Part shown: piece after piece, positions 16,708 through 26,500 of the stretch | Layout: every line of letters begins with the position of its first letter | Numbering within the stretch: the first letter of the stretch is position 1 | NCBI RefSeq assembly: GCF_965237655.1 | Contig: NZ_CBDEGB010000002.1 | Location: 2,108,001-2,172,000 of the forward strand | Direction: 5' to 3' | DNA from: Poriferisodalis sp965237655 | GTDB taxonomy: Bacteria > Actinomycetota > Acidimicrobiia > Acidimicrobiales > Poriferisodalaceae | DNA: 64,000 nucleotides | Made by a program: the position numbers and the translations under genes | The notes under the pieces: model-generated | The model's input: only the letters and a program-made list of their open reading frames with translations | Told to the model about the DNA's origin: nothing | Databases searched by the model: none

Positions 16708-19680
16708 TCACCCTGTTTGGGGTGGCGCCGCAGAATCAGGGGCCCGGTGCTGAGCGATGATCGCCAAGACGTCCGCGCCAAAAGCCTCCAACTTGGCCGG
16801 ACCGATGCCCGGCACGGCCAGAAGCTCAGTGTCGTTACGGGGACGCTGGGTCGCCAAGGCAATCAAGACCGCATCTGCGAAGACGACGAACGCCGGGACG
16901 GCATCGGCTCGGCTTCGCTCAAGGCGCCAGGCACGCAGTGCCTCGAACAGTTCTGCGTCACGAGGATCTGTCGGCGGCTGGGGTTTGGACTTGCGAGGAG
17001 CGGTTGAGGACCCGATGCCCGTCAACGTCGCAGCAGTCCCGGCTGCGCCATCAGCATCGGCGCTCGAATTGCCCCCCACACCATGAGACGCTCCGGCCGC
17101 CGGTTCGGAGGGCGCCGGTTCGGAGGGCGCCGGCGGCGCGAGTTCGTCGAGCTCCGCCACGAAAGCACTCGGCTCGTCAGCACATACCAGGGTCACCGAT
17201 TCCGAACAGCGGGTCAGTGCGACGTGGAAAATGCGACGTTCTTCTTCGACATCGGGCGCGAGTCGGTGCGGCATCAGGCCATCGGAAGCCTCGTAGACGA
17301 TCACGTGCGGCCATTCGAGACCTTTCACCTTGTGAACGGTTGCAAGCCGCACTCCGTGGCGTCGTGCCGTCGTCGCCTGCGCAGCACTTGCCTGAGGGCG
17401 GGATTCGTCGCTGCCGAAGCCGGCTGTGTCAGCCGCTCCTGGCCCTGCACCGGCCAGCCGGTTCTCCAACCACGTGGCGAAGCCCGCCGGATCGGGGTGC
17501 AGGTGGGCAACCGAGATCAGCGCCCGCAAGTCATCGCCGTGGGCCGACCGGTCCACGGATCGGCGTGACGCGTCCAGGCGAGTGTCGAGACTGAGCCCCA
17601 AACCGAGCTCGTCTCGGACTGCTTCAAGGATGGCTTGGGTCGAGAGCTGCTCGTTTGCGGTGCGCTGGCGCAGCATGTCAATGTCGTCGGCGAACTCGTC
17701 GATCTTTGTTGATGTGCGTTCGTCACTGAGACGGCCCGCCAGCGCACGCAGCGCTGCAAGGCTGCGTTGCTCGCCAATCCATTCGATCACGCGTGGCGAA
17801 ATCGCCCGCGGCGGCCGGCGCGCCGCGTCCGACAGCGCCCCTCCCGGCAGTGCCTGACGGGGCGCAACGGCCAGCCTGAGCCACGCCAGTGCACCCGCGA
17901 CACCGGTGCGCTCGAGGAATCTGCGACCCAGCGGTGCGTCAGCCGCCACGCCCATGTCGTCGAGCACGACCTGCGGTACGAGCAGCGTGCTGTTGACCCG
18001 CGTCAGCACGGCAATATCGGCGGGCCGGGCTCCGTCGTCGATCAGCGCTGTCACCGTCTCGCGCAGGATTCCCGCCGCATTAGCTCCGGCCTTGACGACG
18101 AGTGAGCGATTCTTCCGGAGCCCGCCAGCACCACTGAGGAGGGGTTCTCCGGCACCGGAGTCCGCTGCGTCGGACGCCTTGCCGACCGCATTAGTCGCCT
18201 CGTCGGGGGCACCCCGATGTGGTGCTGTGATCTGCTTGTCGATCCTGCGGCGATTGTGCGACAGCAGGTTGATCGCGGCGTCGATCACGGGCGACGGGCA
18301 GCGGTAGTTGACGTTCAGGTGATGCCGTGTCGCTCCGGGGAAGTACTTGTCGAAGTCGATGAGCCACTGCGGCGACGCGCCCGCATAGCCGTAGATCGTC
18401 TGGTCGTCGTCGCCGACGGCGAACACGTCGGCTCGGGGACCGGCGAGCAACCGGATCATCAGCAGGTGAGCTGACGTCAGGTCTTGAAATTCGTCCACCA
18501 GCAGCACACCGCAGACGCGCCGCGCGGCGGCACGGGCGGCAGGGTCGGTCAGCAGGATCTCGATTGCCCGGATGATCTGCTGGTCGAAGTCGACCAAGCC
18601 GTCCGCCGACAACTCCTCGACGAAACGCGGCGCCACAGCGGCGAATTCGGGAACATCGGGCTGGAAATCGCGCTCCACCTCAGCGGGATCGCGCAATCCC
18701 AGCCGCGAAGCACTGAGCGCCTCAAGCCACGGTGCGAGCTGATCGGTCATCGCCCGCCGGCGACGCTTGATCAGCCCGTCGAGGCGGCCACGCACGCCCA
18801 TCTCGTCGATCACATCGACGCGGCCGTGCCGGGACGGACGGGCGAACGGACCCGATCCGTTGCAGATAGCAAGTGCCAGGCTGTTCAGCGTGCGCACTTG
18901 CAGCCCGGAGATGTCCGTCGTTCGTTCCTGCATCTCGCGCCGGGCCCGCACATTGAACGCCACCAGACAGACCGCGCCGGCGGCAAGTCCGACATCGTTC
19001 ACCAAGTAGCGAGCACGTTCGGTGAGCACGCGCGTCTTGCCCGAGCCCGCGGGCGCAACGATGCACGCCGATCCCCCGAGGTGACCGACCGCCGCCTGCT
19101 GATCAAGTGCGAGATCGGCGTGCGGGATCGCTCGCCGGACAACACTCAGGCTGCCAGCGGCCAGGTTCGCGGCAGGAACGACCGGTGGGGCCCCCTCGAT
19201 TGCGTCGAGGTCGAATGCATCGAGCGGTCCGCCGTCGCACCACACGGGACCGGGCACGGGACCGGCGCCGGTGATCACATCGCCCCTCTCAGGCCCGGGG
19301 CAGCGCTGCGCGCCGAGCTTCAGCGCCGCCGAGGCCGGAGCAAAATGTGCTCGCTGCGGATTCCGAGCATCGACGGCATTTGCCGAGAGCAGATGCGCAA
19401 GCACCTCGGACCGCATCGTGAGGCCGGGCGCGAGCTCCCACCAGGGCGACTGCAGGACGGGTGCAGGATCGGGCACCTCGCCGTCGAGTTCAATGACCTG
19501 ACGGGTACGCGTGCGCCAGGCTTCGCGCAGCCGGTGGCCGATCTCGGCACTGAAGTCGCTCGGGCACACCCTGATGCGTTCGCATTCCGCCCAGGGCTCG
19601 GGTGGGCGGGCACCGGGATGCACCAGCACGCTGCGGCCAAGCTGAGGCGGTCCTGCGAGTGCAGCCGCGGTCATGTTCAC
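16708..19680 (-). CDS. UvrD/Rep-type ATP-dependent helicase with HRDC domain
   Basis: 990 residues. An unusual N-terminal region of about 190 residues lacks clear motifs. The superfamily 1A helicase core follows: CIVAPAGSGKTRVLTER (motif I, near residue 211), VDEFQD (II, near 394), VGDDDQTIYGYAGA (III), LNVNYRCP (IV), RLATVHKVKGLEWPHVIVYE (V) and RIFHVALTR (VI). The C-terminal HRDC domain, DAELFEALRAWRLERSRADA to LLAVPGIGPAKLEAFGADVL, resembles RecQ and actinobacterial UvrD2. Role: DNA unwinding in repair. Lies 96 bp downstream of folE on the same strand. Confidence 0.92.
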   Translation of the reverse strand: MNMTAAALAGPPQLGRSVLVHPGARPPEPWAECERIRVCPSDFSAEIGHRLREAWRTRTRQVIELDGEVPDPAPVLQSPWWELAPGLTMRSEVLAHLLSANAVDARNPQRAHFAPASAALKLGAQRCPGPERGDVITGAGPVPGPVWCDGGPLDAFDLDAIEGAPPVVPAANLAAGSLSVVRRAIPHADLALDQQAAVGHLGGSACIVAPAGSGKTRVLTERARYLVNDVGLAAGAVCLVAFNVRARREMQERTTDISGLQVRTLNSLALAICNGSGPFARPSRHGRVDVIDEMGVRGRLDGLIKRRRRAMTDQLAPWLEALSASRLGLRDPAEVERDFQPDVPEFAAVAPRFVEELSADGLVDFDQQIIRAIEILLTDPAARAAARRVCGVLLVDEFQDLTSAHLLMIRLLAGPRADVFAVGDDDQTIYGYAGASPQWLIDFDKYFPGATRHHLNVNYRCPSPVIDAAINLLSHNRRRIDKQITAPHRGAPDEATNAVGKASDAADSGAGEPLLSGAGGLRKNRSLVVKAGANAAGILRETVTALIDDGARPADIAVLTRVNSTLLVPQVVLDDMGVAADAPLGRRFLERTGVAGALAWLRLAVAPRQALPGGALSDAARRPPRAISPRVIEWIGEQRSLAALRALAGRLSDERTSTKIDEFADDIDMLRQRTANEQLSTQAILEAVRDELGLGLSLDTRLDASRRSVDRSAHGDDLRALISVAHLHPDPAGFATWLENRLAGAGPGAADTAGFGSDESRPQASAAQATTARRHGVRLATVHKVKGLEWPHVIVYEASDGLMPHRLAPDVEEERRIFHVALTRCSESVTLVCADEPSAFVAELDELAPPAPSEPAPSEPAAGASHGVGGNSSADADGAAGTAATLTGIGSSTAPRKSKPQPPTDPRDAELFEALRAWRLERSRADAVPAFVVFADAVLIALATQRPRNDTELLAVPGIGPAKLEAFGADVLAIIAQHRAPDSAAPPQTG

Positions 19681-19776
19681 GTCATCTCCCGTTCACGGCA
19701 TCTCTCGTTCGCGTCATCGCCGAGGCGCAGTGCCTCCAGATCGCGCTACAGAGCCCGGTGTGCACCGACCGATGCG

Positions 19777-20445
19777 CTAGCGGCCGATGCCGATGAGGTG
19801 CATCGCCTCCGCACGGGTTGCGGTGTTGCGGAATTGGCCCCGCACGGCTGAGGTGATGGTGAGCGATCCGGGCTTTTGCACTCCCCGCATCGACATGCAC
19901 TGGTGCTCGGCCTCGACCACCACGAGAGTGCCTCGTGGCTCAAGCACCTCCATCAGCTTGTCGGCGACCTGGGTCGTGAGTCGTTCTTGCACCTGTGGCC
20001 GGCGGGCGTAGGCCTCCACGAGGCGTGCCAGCTTCGACAGCCCCGTGATTATGCCCCGCTCGCCTGGGATGTACGCCACATGCGCCCGGCCGACGAACGG
20101 CATGAGGTGGTGCTCGCACATCGAATAGAAGGGGATGTCACGCACCATGACCATCTCGTCATGGCCGGTCTCGAACTGCACCTTGAGGTGATGCTCGGGG
20201 TCTTCCCGCAGGCCAGCGAACACTTCCGCGTACATGCGGGCGACGCGCTTGGGCGTTTTGCGTAGCCCCTCGCGGTCGGGATCTTCGCCGATGGCAATCA
20301 GGATCTCCCTGACCGCTCGCTCGATGCGGTCGGTGTCGGTCGGCTGATTGGTGACGGCACCGTTGGCGGCGGCGATCGACGGAGTCTCACCAGTGACATC
20401 GGGCGTGGAAGCAGCGCTTGTGCCAGGAACTGAGCCGTGCGGCAT
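19777..20445 (-). CDS. folE: GTP cyclohydrolase I
   Basis: 222 residues. It converts GTP to 7,8-dihydroneopterin triphosphate, the first step of folate synthesis. Zinc ligands are the Cys and His of FYSMCEHHLMPF, plus the Cys of EAEHQCMSMRGVQKPGS; the active-site GRAHVAYIPG and GLSKLARLVEAYARRPQVQE are intact. The N-terminal 45 residues are a variable extension. Followed on the same strand by the helicase gene. Confidence 0.97.
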   Translation of the reverse strand: MPHGSVPGTSAASTPDVTGETPSIAAANGAVTNQPTDTDRIERAVREILIAIGEDPDREGLRKTPKRVARMYAEVFAGLREDPEHHLKVQFETGHDEMVMVRDIPFYSMCEHHLMPFVGRAHVAYIPGERGIITGLSKLARLVEAYARRPQVQERLTTQVADKLMEVLEPRGTLVVVEAEHQCMSMRGVQKPGSLTITSAVRGQFRNTATRAEAMHLIGIGR

Positions 20446-20516
20446 CCGGTGAACCTACCCGCGTTCGACGGTGACACCATCGCCCATTTGGATATTGCAC
20501 AGTGGGTCAGGTGACG

Positions 20517-20590
20517 CGCCCCCGGCAGGACTCGAACCTGCAACCGGCGGGATAGAAGCCCGCTGCGCTGTCCAGTTGCGCCACGGGGGC
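20517..20590 (-). tRNA. tRNA-Arg (TCT)
   Basis: Acceptor GCCCCCG/CGGGGGC, anticodon stem GCGGG-CTTCTAT-CCCGC giving anticodon TCT, and T arm GTTCGAGTC. Discriminator G; CCA is not encoded. Confidence 0.93.
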
Positions 20591-20675
20591 CCAGCGCCAT
20601 CCTGCCACCGAACTCGCACGGCTCCACGGCTCGCTCGGCTGCCCCGGCGGCCGCGTCGGCGGTGCTGGATGCGGG

Positions 20676-21614
20676 CTAGCGCGAGGGCCAGCGCAGGATG
20701 CCGGTCTCGGTGCGGCCGTCGGCGGCCTTGTAGTCCAAGTCGTCGGGGAAGGCGATCCGGTGCGGGCCTTCGTTGTCGTAGCGAATCCGCACGTGCTCGT
20801 CGTCGGCAGGGGTGCCTCTTCCGGCTGCAGCGACTGCATCGGTCACCGTTCCGAAGCGGGCGAAGCGGTGCAGCATGCCGATGGTGGGCGTCATCATCAC
20901 CATGTCGCCGATCTCGTTGCGCCTGATGGCGTCGGCGGGGCGCACCCACTGGTGCTCAACGGCTTCGTCGTGGTCGGGCAGGGGCGTCTGACCGTCTGGC
21001 ATCGCCGTCAGGAAGAACCGGGTGTCGTAGCGGCGCGGCGAGCCCAGAGGCGTCACCCAGCGCCCGATGAAATAGACGTTGTTGCCATCGAGGAGCAGGT
21101 CTTCGCTGCGCACGGTCTCGATGAAGTCGCGCTCGCCGGCATTGACCTCGTCGCGGTACTGCGAGAACCGCTCAGCGACATCAGCAGGTGAGAGGTCGAT
21201 GATGCCCGAGGGCAGATCCCTGGGGTCTTCGACGCCGACCGGGTGGTCGTGGTGCGCCAGCAAGAGACCGGCCTCCTCGAAGGTCTCCCGCAGTGCTGCA
21301 ACCCAAAACGCAATGCCGCCGCGTTCGATGCCGATGCTGTACGAGGCTTCGGCGTCAGTGAGGCCCGCCACCGTCTCATCGGCGCGCTGGGTGGCATCGT
21401 CGGGATCGACCGCGCCCCCGGGATACACCCACATGTCGCCCACGAAGATCGATCGGGAGTTGCGCTTCAGCATGAGCACGTGGGGATCGTCGCCGCCGGA
21501 CAGGATCATCACGGTGGCCGCATCGCGAACAGGAATGGCTTCAGGGTCATAGTCGCCGCCGGATCCGGGCGATTTGGCGCCCACGGAGACGCGGCGCTCG
21601 GGCTGTTCGCTCAC
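20676..21614 (-). CDS. NUDIX hydrolase (NUDT19/RP2-like)
   Basis: 312 residues from the GTG at 21614. MWVYPGGAVDPDDA is separated from ALRETFEEAGLLL by an inserted segment of about 35 residues, the split NUDIX box seen in NUDT19-like CoA or nucleotide diphosphatases. DTRFFLTAMPDGQ and VEHQWVRPADAI are the usual later strands. It begins 7 nt after the stop of the selenoprotein gene, so the two are co-transcribed and possibly coupled. Confidence 0.88.
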   Translation of the reverse strand: MSEQPERRVSVGAKSPGSGGDYDPEAIPVRDAATVMILSGGDDPHVLMLKRNSRSIFVGDMWVYPGGAVDPDDATQRADETVAGLTDAEASYSIGIERGGIAFWVAALRETFEEAGLLLAHHDHPVGVEDPRDLPSGIIDLSPADVAERFSQYRDEVNAGERDFIETVRSEDLLLDGNNVYFIGRWVTPLGSPRRYDTRFFLTAMPDGQTPLPDHDEAVEHQWVRPADAIRRNEIGDMVMMTPTIGMLHRFARFGTVTDAVAAAGRGTPADDEHVRIRYDNEGPHRIAFPDDLDYKAADGRTETGILRWPSR

Positions 21615-21621
21615 AGGCGGG

Positions 21622-22617
21622 TCAGTAGTCGATGCCCGCGCAGACGAGGCAATCTTCGCCGTCGTGGCTGGCGCGGGCGGCTTCCGCATCCTCTTCGGTC
21701 TGATACTGCGGCGTCGGGTGACGCTGGATCCGATCGTCGTCGTAAGTCGCAGATGCGGACTCACCGCCCGTCGGCACAGCGGACTCAGGCCGATCAGCAG
21801 CCTTTCCGGAGGGCGCGAACACCTTGTCTTTCCAACGGTCGGACTCCGACCAGCGGTAGCGCAGGTGCGCCATCGACCCCGGCACACGCAGGTTCTCGAA
21901 GGCAGCGAACGCGTCCCGAAGGATCTGCAGGTTGAGCTCCGGTTCGTTGGGCCGGCCAGACGTGTGGCCGAGCGGGTAGTCCAGGTAGGCGGCGCGAGGC
22001 GGCCAGACCGCCCTGGTGATGTCACGTGCGCTCGTCACCGACAGCGTCGGGATCCCCTCGGCCTCGATGGCCCGTGCGATCAGACCCACGGTCTGATGGC
22101 AGACCGGTCAGACCGGAACGAGCAGCACAGCGTCCAGCTCGTCGGCCACGCAGCGCTTCGCCAGTTCAGGGATCAGCTCGGTGCGGACCCTTCGGGTGCT
22201 GTAGATGCCGCCCATGAGGGTGTAGGCGTTGGGACCCAGCTCGCCGATCTCCCCGCTGTCTCGCAAGACACGCAGGCCCTCGATCGGGAACACGCAATTG
22301 ATGTCCGAACGGGCATCGGTCAAGTCGTAGGCGAAATGCGTGGCGCGCAGTTGAGCGGGGTCGATGTCGGTCGGAATCGCCCGGTACGTCGTGTCGTCGC
22401 GAAAGTGGAACGCCGTCTGGCCGACTGCATAGACGCCACCCGTCGCAATGAGGCCCAGGCGGCATTCCGAGATCGGCTTGGTCAGCGGTGTCCATGGCGG
22501 CGGTGTCTCGCTGTGGAGCCAGAGGTACTCGCCGTATCCCAGTCCGATGTACTGGGCCGTGATCCGAGGGATGTACTCGACTGGCGGCTTCCGAGCCACG
22601 ACGGTCTGTGTGCTCAC
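21622..22617 (-). CDS. Glycine/sarcosine/betaine reductase selenoprotein B family protein, probable Sec170
   Basis: Two frames on the same phase, 22617-22111 and 22107-21622, are separated only by an in-frame TGA at 22110-22108. Read as selenocysteine, the junction is LDAVLLVPV-U-PVCHQTVGLIAR, a U-x-x-C redox pair where homologues of this GrdB-like family carry Sec or Cys. Total 331 residues with Sec170; GLRVLRDSGEIGELG and AYTLMGGIYS precede the site, and a late CLVC pair lies at the C-terminus. The GTG at 22617 is a tentative start. A stem-loop just after the UGA (22079-22097) fits a bacterial SECIS. The reaction is unknown; a thiol/selenol reductase role is inferred. Confidence 0.82.
22079..22110 (-). 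promoter_or_regulatory. Candidate bacterial SECIS element
   Basis: On the minus strand, UGA is followed after 10 nt by ATCAGACC-GTG-GGTCTGAT, a perfect 8-bp stem with a 3-nt loop beginning with G. The loop lies 22-24 nt from the first base of UGA, where bacterial SECIS loops sit. An alternative shorter stem (GGTCTG-CCAT-CAGACC) overlaps it. Confidence 0.6.
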
Positions 22618-22724
22618 GCTCCTACGGTACGCCGTCGGGCTCGCGCCTGTCAGAGCTCACCGCAGAGTCGCCGTGAAATCCGGTAGCGAGGTGGTGCCGC
22701 CCGTGGCATCCTTGACCACCCCGT

Positions 22725-22799
22725 GCGGGTCGTAGCTCAGTCGGTTAGAGCGCCAGTTTGTGGCACTGGAGGCCGGGGGTTCGATTCCCCTCGATCCGC
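22725..22799 (+). tRNA. tRNA-His (GTG)
   Basis: Acceptor CGGGTCG/CGATCCG with the extra 5' G (22725) facing discriminator C (22799), which is specific to tRNA-His. The anticodon loop TTGTGGC gives GTG, and the T arm is GTTCGATTC. Confidence 0.95.
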
Positions 22800-22843
22800 C
22801 GCACCTTCGCTCAGAGGGTGTCGTTAGCCTTGCGGGGCATCTC

Positions 22844-22917
22844 GCGCCTCTAGCTCAATTTGGCAGAGCAACGGACTCTTAATCCGCAGGTTCTGGGTTC
22901 AAGTCCCAGGGGGCGTA
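22844..22917 (+). tRNA. tRNA-Lys (CTT)
   Basis: Anticodon loop CTCTTAA gives CTT. The D arm is GCTCAATTTGGCAGAGC and the T arm CTGGG-TTCAAGT-CCCAG. The acceptor GCGCCTC/GGGGCGT contains two G-U pairs, including the first pair. CCA is not encoded. Confidence 0.9.
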
Positions 22918-23013
22918 CTACTGGTTTGCCGGATCACAACGGCTGCTGAGTTGGTCAGCACAGCGCTGCACGTTTGATATTCCACGCGTCGATAGCCATG
23001 ACGAGGACATCGG

Positions 23014-23559
23014 ATGAATCAGCGGGAAGCACACGACGAGCCGAGGGTGTCGGACTTCCACTCGACGGCCGACGACTTGGTCGAACGCAATCGGCGTGTG
23101 GCCGACATCGTCAAGACGCCTGGGATGGCACGCGCACCCAGCCGGCACGTGGCGATCGTCACGTGCATGGATGCTCGCATCGATCCCTTGGCTGCGCTGG
23201 GCCTGAGCGTCGGCGAAGCGCACATCGTGCGAAACGCGGGAGGCGTCGTCACCGACGACGTGATCCGCTCGCTGTGCATCTCTCAGCAGCTGCTCGGCAC
23301 CCGCGAGATCTTGGTCATCCATCACTCCGGCTGCGGCATGTGCGGCCTCGACGAGACGACCTTCCGGGCAGTGCTACGCGAGCGAACCGGGAAGCAACCA
23401 GATTGGTCAATCGGATCATTCGCCGACCCCGCCGAAGACGTGCACATCGCCATCGCAGCGCTGCGAGCCTCGCCCTTCATCGAGCACAACACCGCTATCC
23501 GCGGCTTCGTTTACGACGTCGAAACCGGCCTGCTCAACGAGGTTTCGACGACGGCCTGA
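23014..23559 (+). CDS. Beta-class carbonic anhydrase
   Basis: 181 residues. The zinc ligands are Cys and Asp of TCMDARIDPLAALGL and His and Cys of IHHSGCGMCG; HIVRNAGGVVTDDVIRSLCI is the substrate-side motif. It interconverts CO2 and bicarbonate. Length and motifs fit the short actinobacterial type (Rv1284-like). The ATG at 23014 follows the tRNA pair after about 95 bp. Confidence 0.93.
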   Translation: MNQREAHDEPRVSDFHSTADDLVERNRRVADIVKTPGMARAPSRHVAIVTCMDARIDPLAALGLSVGEAHIVRNAGGVVTDDVIRSLCISQQLLGTREILVIHHSGCGMCGLDETTFRAVLRERTGKQPDWSIGSFADPAEDVHIAIAALRASPFIEHNTAIRGFVYDVETGLLNEVSTTA

Positions 23560-23588
23560 GACGCGGCTCTCACCCCGTGCTGCGCCGT

Positions 23589-26500
23589 TCAGTTGGTCTT
23601 GGTGATCGTGACGGTGTGGGTCTGCCCCGAGTCCGCAGTGACCGAGACGGTGTACCCGCGAACCGTCACCGAATCTCCAGCTTCCAACAGCGGGAAGTCC
23701 TCGACCGTGCCGTCCCCGCTGTCGCCCGCAATCTTGAGCGGCAGATCGCCGGCCCCCAACGAGGCGTCAACGGTGTAGACGAGCACACCCTCCGCAGGCA
23801 GGCCCGGCGGCGTGACACGTGTACCGACTGAATCGGAGTAGGGGCGGGCATTGTCAAACCCGAGCCGTCGTCGACTCTCCATCACGAGTACCTGATTCGG
23901 GGCCAAGGGAACGACAGTCATGACGGTTCCAACTCGGGGGGCTGCAACTGGCTCCAGCTCAACTGTCGTAACGGATTCGGTGACGCAGCGCACTTGGTCG
24001 TCACCCAGCCATCCCAGCTGCCACCGACTCCAGGCCAACATCTCGTCAAAACTCACGTGCCATGCAGTTGCCGTTTGCGTATGGCCATCGACGTGTCGTC
24101 GAACTTCCTCAAGGCGAGAATCGCCGGGCGAAGCCGGGAAGTAAGACTCAAGTCTCATACGGCCAAAAACCGTGCGCACCCAGATTTGGCTATCCGTGCG
24201 TGGTGTGCGCCGATGGTCATCACCGTATGGGTAGAGATCGGTCAGACCGAGGGCGTGAGCGACCTCGTGTGCGGCGATCAAGCCCCAGTTGCGGGCACTC
24301 GTCTGTTGAGGCAGCGTCATGGTGTTCGCGAACGTGATCTGCATGAGGCTGCCATCAGCAATGATGTCGCCTCCTGCCTGACCGCCGCCGAAATGGCTAC
24401 TCGGGAGCACGAAGAGAACGATGTCTGAGCCAGCAAAATCGAACGAGGGGTCCGCAGCGGCCACGATCTCGAGGGGCAAACTCCGAGCCTCTGCGTCGGG
24501 TGGAGCAACTTGCTCGTTCGTCGTCCGTTCGCTGAAGTAGTCGCTGTAGTCGCCAGTCATTCGCAGCCAGCCGTGTCGCACTGTCGTGGTGACGTCGAGG
24601 CGGCCGTAACTGACCTCTTCGAGAAAACGCGTCATGAGCGGCAAACCAACATCAGCTTCCTCTTGCGTGCTGTAGGTGGCTTGGGCATCGGGGAAATCGG
24701 CGAAGACAACCGCTACTTGCAGGGATCCGATCGCAGGGGGAGCCCAGGTCGGCAAGGGGAACCCCGCGGTCACCTCATCGATGAGGCCGAGCGGCATGCA
24801 CGCGCGGTGCTCGCTCTCCGCGGTATCGCCGTCACTCGTGCCGCTGGCATCAGCGATCCAGATCTCGAAATCCAAAAGGCGATTGCCCTCGAGTCGGTTC
24901 TTTCGGTATGCGATGCGCTCGCCGTCAGGCGACCACGCAGGCTGAGATTCCGGCCCTGCCGCATTCGTCACCTGTAGCGAGCGGGCTTCATCGACCTCGA
25001 CAATGTAAATGTCCGACTCGCGATGATCACCACTCGCGTACGCAATCCGGCTGCCGTCAGGCGACCATGACAGGCTGTCACGTCGCACCCCGCCCCTCAG
25101 AAAGCGGACATTGGAGCCGTCTGTGTCCATCACGCCGAGTCGACCAAACTCCACGAAAGCGAAACGACGGCCATCGGGAGACCAGCGCGGTGCGTCGAAC
25201 CAACGACCCTGTCGGCCCGCCGCGACCTGTACATCGCCACCGGTTTCTGCTTCCATCGTGACGATTGAGCGTGAACCGTGAACGACGAGATCCTCCGGGC
25301 TACTGACTAAGACCTCGCGGCTGAAAACTATGCGGCTTCCATCGGGTGACCACGACGGGGAATCGTCGGTCCCCTCGCCTCGCGACAATTGCCTGTTGCC
25401 GGTGCCGTCGGCGTTCACTACGAAGATGCGCGAGGTCCGCGGCGACGCCACGCTGTCCCGTCGTACATACGCGATCTTCGTACCGTCGGGAGACCACGCC
25501 GGTGCATCAGCGTCAACACCAGCGCCCGACAATTTCAGAACTTGACGCTTGTGGCTGCCATCGGGTCGTGATATCTGCAGCGCACCTCTTTCTGCGAACG
25601 CGATGTACTCACAATCTGGTGACCACGCCGGCGCGAAGAGGCTCGGGCTGGGACCAGCGAATCGGACGTCCTCGCCACTGCCCGAGCCGCCGCAGGTACC
25701 TGCTGGAAGGACGGTCGGCTGGAAGGCCTCCTCGTCAATCGCTTCTGTCTCCTCGGTGGTACCGCCCGTGAGGTATGTGTCGATCGCCTCCTGTGAGACG
25801 GCGCCGTCGCCACCGAAGATGGTCAGCTGCAGTTCATCGACCTTGTTTGCTTGTCGCGCCGCGTCGAGGAACGCTGCCGTCTCCGACGGGATGGCACCGG
25901 GGTCAGCCAGCACAAGGGGTGCGCACTGCCGAGCCAGCAACGGCGCCGCGCTGAATGAGTCGAAGGGCACTCGGGCACGAGCCAGGCCGACAGCGGAGCC
26001 CCCGAAGCAAGAGCCACCCGAGTGCTCGGCTATGAGACTTGCCATCTTGATAGCCGTGTCGTACCGGGTGGCTCCTGCAATCCGACTCACAGTGATTCCC
26101 AGATCACGGATGGAGTCCTCGACCGGTGACGACAGCGCGCCGGTCCCGCCCATCAGCACAATGTGGCGAATCCCTGCGTCGCTCAGGTACGACTCGACGC
26201 CCGAGTCGAGATGTGTCTTCGGGCTCAACAGCACAGGGTGGCGGCCCCGGGCCGACAGCGGACCAGCGACGAGCGCATCTGCGAACACTTCACCGCTCGC
26301 GACGATGGCCGTCGATCCGAAATCGCCGAGCGTGCCGACGGTGCCGGCGCGGCGCGCCACCGCGACCCCGGTCTCGTACTGATCGGCGCCGCCGACCCAC
26401 TCGACATCGAGCCCGGCCGATTCGAGCGCAGATGCGACGGTCGATGAGATAGATCGCGTCTCGGCGTCGGCTCCCGCGCTCACCAGCAGTGCATCGGAGG

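Noticed and set aside
18484..19851. 455-codon open frame opposite the helicase
   Set aside because: Antisense to the well-supported helicase motifs and without family resemblance.
22108..22617. Two separate genes at the selenoprotein locus
   Set aside because: Both pieces are in the same frame, join at a U-x-x-C family motif, and the second has no ribosome site.
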